Shown in pieces: positions 31,220 to 33,005 of a DNA stretch of 33,005 nucleotides (position 1 is the stretch's first letter; the number at the start of each line of letters is the position of its first letter). The DNA comes from Candidatus Obscuribacterales bacterium. Lineage in GTDB: Bacteria; Cyanobacteriota; Vampirovibrionia; Obscuribacterales; Obscuribacteraceae. The stretch lies in assembly GCA_020050835.1 (NCBI GenBank), contig JAGVKB010000045.1:1-33005 (forward strand). Direction: 5' to 3'. The notes beneath the pieces are model-generated. The model searched no databases and was not told the origin of the DNA. It saw nothing but the letters and a program-made list of their open reading frames with translations. The translations under genes were made by a program, and so were the position numbers.

Positions 31220-31249
31220 GAAGCTCCCTGCCGGTAGGCAAGGAGCTTC
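31220..31249. terminator. Hairpin between convergent genes, possible bidirectional terminator
   Basis: GAAGCTCC 31220-31227 pairs with GGAGCTTC 31242-31249. After one mismatch TGCC 31229-31232 pairs with GGCA 31237-31240 around a GGTA loop. The stem has 12 pairs and is placed between two convergent stop codons. A U run is lacking on both sides, so efficiency is uncertain. Confidence 0.5.
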
Positions 31250-31270
31250 AACTGCCGTTGTTGTGGGTCG

Positions 31271-32017
31271 TTAATATGTTCGCGAACGCATCGCTCCTGC
31301 TTCCATTACTGCCATCAGTGGGATTTTACCGGTCGAGTTGAAGCTGGGATTCGGCACCGGGACGTTGGGCAGATCGGGAATCGGAACGGCTTGAGAGAAG
31401 CTATCCGTCTTCCAGGAGCCACCGTAGCTGGGAATGAGAATGCCTGCATCCGACTTGCTTTGCATCTGTTGGGCATCCGAACCGAAGGGAGTGTGGTGTG
31501 TGTCGAGCAGGGCAATCGCTGGCGGCGGCACTGGAGCGGAAGCTGACACGGCAGTTACCTTACGGGGAATCGACAGAGGGAAGATTGCGCCGCCTCCAAA
31601 TGGCAGGCGAAAGCTTGTCACGGTGATCGTGCACTTTTCGCCCATGATTGGCTCGCCATCTGAGGTTAAGGTGATTGGCTCCAGCACTACATCTTTGCTG
31701 TTAACTGGGATGCCCGAGGCATTAGCGATTGCGACGGCCAGAGCCTGCGCTTTCCGGTCGGCCTGTTCTTTGTCGACATTTTGACGCTCCATGCCGAGCC
31801 AGTAGATGTTGTCTGTTCGCCATTTCACCGCTTCATTGGCGATGAAAGTGAGCTTGGTGTCGATCGTCATGATGGCGTAGATATTGATAAAAAACATTAC
31901 CAGCGCCACTGCTGTCGGCACTATTAGCATGAGTGCACAGACACCTTCGAGCAGACCTTGACCGGCTTGCGTCCGGCTCAGTTTTCTTTGCTTGCTTTCG
32001 TTTCGCTTGTTAGTCAT
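31271..32017 (-). CDS. TadE-like pseudopilin family protein
   Basis: A 248-residue protein with about 18 basic, hydrophilic residues, then AGQGLLEGVCALMLIVPTAV, a G-Q-x-x-x-E junction followed by a hydrophobic helix (about 20-50) as in TadE pseudopilins. The extracytoplasmic part is beta-rich with a Pro-rich C-terminal third (PIPDLPNVPVPNPS). ATG 32017 has GAGGAA about seven bases upstream. It has the same architecture as the protein at 21773-22354 and probably belongs to the same surface system despite being 9 kb away. It is single on its strand. Confidence 0.75.
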   Translation of the reverse strand: MTNKRNESKQRKLSRTQAGQGLLEGVCALMLIVPTAVALVMFFINIYAIMTIDTKLTFIANEAVKWRTDNIYWLGMERQNVDKEQADRKAQALAVAIANASGIPVNSKDVVLEPITLTSDGEPIMGEKCTITVTSFRLPFGGGAIFPLSIPRKVTAVSASAPVPPPAIALLDTHHTPFGSDAQQMQSKSDAGILIPSYGGSWKTDSFSQAVPIPDLPNVPVPNPSFNSTGKIPLMAVMEAGAMRSRTY

Positions 32018-32298
32018 GTGCTGTTCCTCGCCTATTGCCCTAACTCAATCGGGAGTCGAATGAACTGCTCTTGCTTGCGTCCAGCTCCCTTACGCTTCAG
32101 AGACTAAGCAACAGGTGCGACAGCGGTGCGACCATTCGAAACCGAGCCGACCTTACTGTTTCGGTGCAAGACCGATTTTGTTGGCCCGTGCATAAAGTTG
32201 GCTGATTCGAGGAAGAAAGAGAGCGTGCCTGACCGGCATCGAAGGTCAGCAGTTGATAATCTGGAGAGTGCCGTGAGCGCAATCAAAGGAGCTGGAAG

Positions 32299-32973
32299 GT
32301 GTCGAAGATTCTAATAGTCGAAGACGATGCGCCGATGGCTCAGATAATGTTTGATTCGCTCACAGCTCAAAGGTATGAAGTTGATCTGGCCGGTACCGGT
32401 GAAGCGGGCTGGACGATGCTCAGGCATTACAAGTATGACCTGATTATCCTGGACTGGAATCTTCCCCTCATGAGCGGGGTGGAGCTTTGTAAGCAGTATA
32501 GAGGCACCGGTGGCAAGACACCGGTGATCATGCTGACTGCCAAGACTCAGATTCAAGACAAGGAGCAAGGACTGGACTCCGGCGCCGACGACTATCTGAC
32601 CAAGCCGTTTGAGCCACGCGAATTGCACGCCCGGGTGCGAGCACTGTTGAGGCGACCAAGTACGTTTGTCGGTGACACTATCACTCATCGCAACATCGTC
32701 CTTGATTTCGCCGGACAGAGCGTTACCGTCAACGGGCAATCGGTGAAGCTCATACCACGTGAATTTGCTTTGCTGCACTTCTTTATGAAACACCCCAACG
32801 AAGTGTTCAGCATCGAAGCCCTTCAGGAGAGGGTTTGGTCCAACGACTCGGACGCACTGCCCAGTGCAGTCCGTAAATGCATTGAGCGTTTGCGCAAGAA
32901 GGTTGATACAGAAGGCGAGCCAACTGTGATTGAAACTCAGTTCGGAGTCGGATACATAATGCGCAAGCCTTGA
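32299..32973 (+). CDS. OmpR/PhoB-family response regulator
   Basis: A 224-residue two-domain regulator. In the receiver domain (1-120) the acidic pair is E8/D9/D10, the phosphoacceptor is D52 (LIILDWNLP), T80 is in MLTAK and K102 in YLTKPF; all conserved residues are present. The C-terminal winged-helix domain (about 130-224) has IPREFALLHFFMKHPNEVFS, AVRKCIERLRKKV and FGVGYIMRKP. It should bind DNA as a dimer on direct repeats when phosphorylated. The start is GTG 32299 with AAAGGAG seven bases upstream. The kinase partner is not adjacent; the orphan-looking kinase at 28008-29483 is a candidate. The gene ends 32 bases before the window edge. Confidence 0.94.
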   Translation: MSKILIVEDDAPMAQIMFDSLTAQRYEVDLAGTGEAGWTMLRHYKYDLIILDWNLPLMSGVELCKQYRGTGGKTPVIMLTAKTQIQDKEQGLDSGADDYLTKPFEPRELHARVRALLRRPSTFVGDTITHRNIVLDFAGQSVTVNGQSVKLIPREFALLHFFMKHPNEVFSIEALQERVWSNDSDALPSAVRKCIERLRKKVDTEGEPTVIETQFGVGYIMRKP

Positions 32974-33005
32974 AAGGCATATTTCTATAGCAGGGTTAGG
33001 CCAAC

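Noticed and set aside
1-33005. CRISPR arrays, tRNA or rRNA genes, insertion sequences, attachment sites
   Set aside because: No regularly spaced repeats, cloverleaf sequences, transposase motifs or terminal inverted repeats were recognised by reading; a dedicated search was not possible.

Overview
The window comes from a diderm (Gram-negative-type) bacterium of roughly 50 percent GC. Evidence for two membranes is a complete RND-adaptor-TolC efflux operon. Many genes start with TTG or GTG, most with a readable Shine-Dalgarno sequence. The mix of universal stress proteins, TPR proteins, orphan Tad-type minor pilins and a fused MFS/spermidine synthase would fit a non-photosynthetic relative of Cyanobacteria (Vampirovibrionia/Obscuribacterales). 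That placement is an inference from gene style only; no rRNA or marker gene is present.

Layout. Bases 1-1720 hold the tail of a glycosyltransferase, a trehalose-phosphatase-like HAD enzyme and a flavin-reductase-family protein. Bases 1890-8289 are a tripartite efflux operon (RND permease, adaptor, TolC-like channel) with tight coupling. Right behind it lies a decayed C-terminal universal-stress-protein (USP) domain with an in-frame stop. Bases 8474-19543 are the most distinctive part. They carry an unknown coiled-coil protein, three short canonical USPs, two long two-domain USP-like paralogues, a diheme cytochrome c, a membrane-anchored DUF542-hemerythrin (RIC-like) protein, PEP synthase and a possible 35-residue membrane peptide. 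This region also contains a perfect 20-bp palindrome, a long hairpin in the PEP synthase leader, 11-bp-period direct repeats and other dyads.

Bases 19760-21769 encode a fused MFS/spermidine-synthase-like protein. Bases 21773-24661 (minus strand) form a three-gene operon of TadE/TadG-like pilin-type proteins, one with a von Willebrand factor A domain. Another TadE-like protein lies at 31271-32017. None of the Tad export ATPase, secretin or prepilin peptidase genes is in the window. Between them are a 17-repeat TPR protein with a small partner gene, a small coiled-coil gene with a good sigma70-type promoter, a sensor histidine kinase, an exported TPR protein and, at the right edge, an OmpR-family response regulator.

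How the parts may work together. USPs with PEP synthase, a c-type cytochrome and a di-iron RIC-like protein look like a low-oxygen, nitrosative-stress or energy-starvation survival island. It is comparable in content to the low-oxygen-activated locus of Burkholderia or the DosR regulon of mycobacteria. This is inference from content; no FNR- or DosR-type site was recognised. The TadE/TadG/VWA genes, exported TPR protein and efflux pump point to a surface- and envelope-oriented lifestyle.
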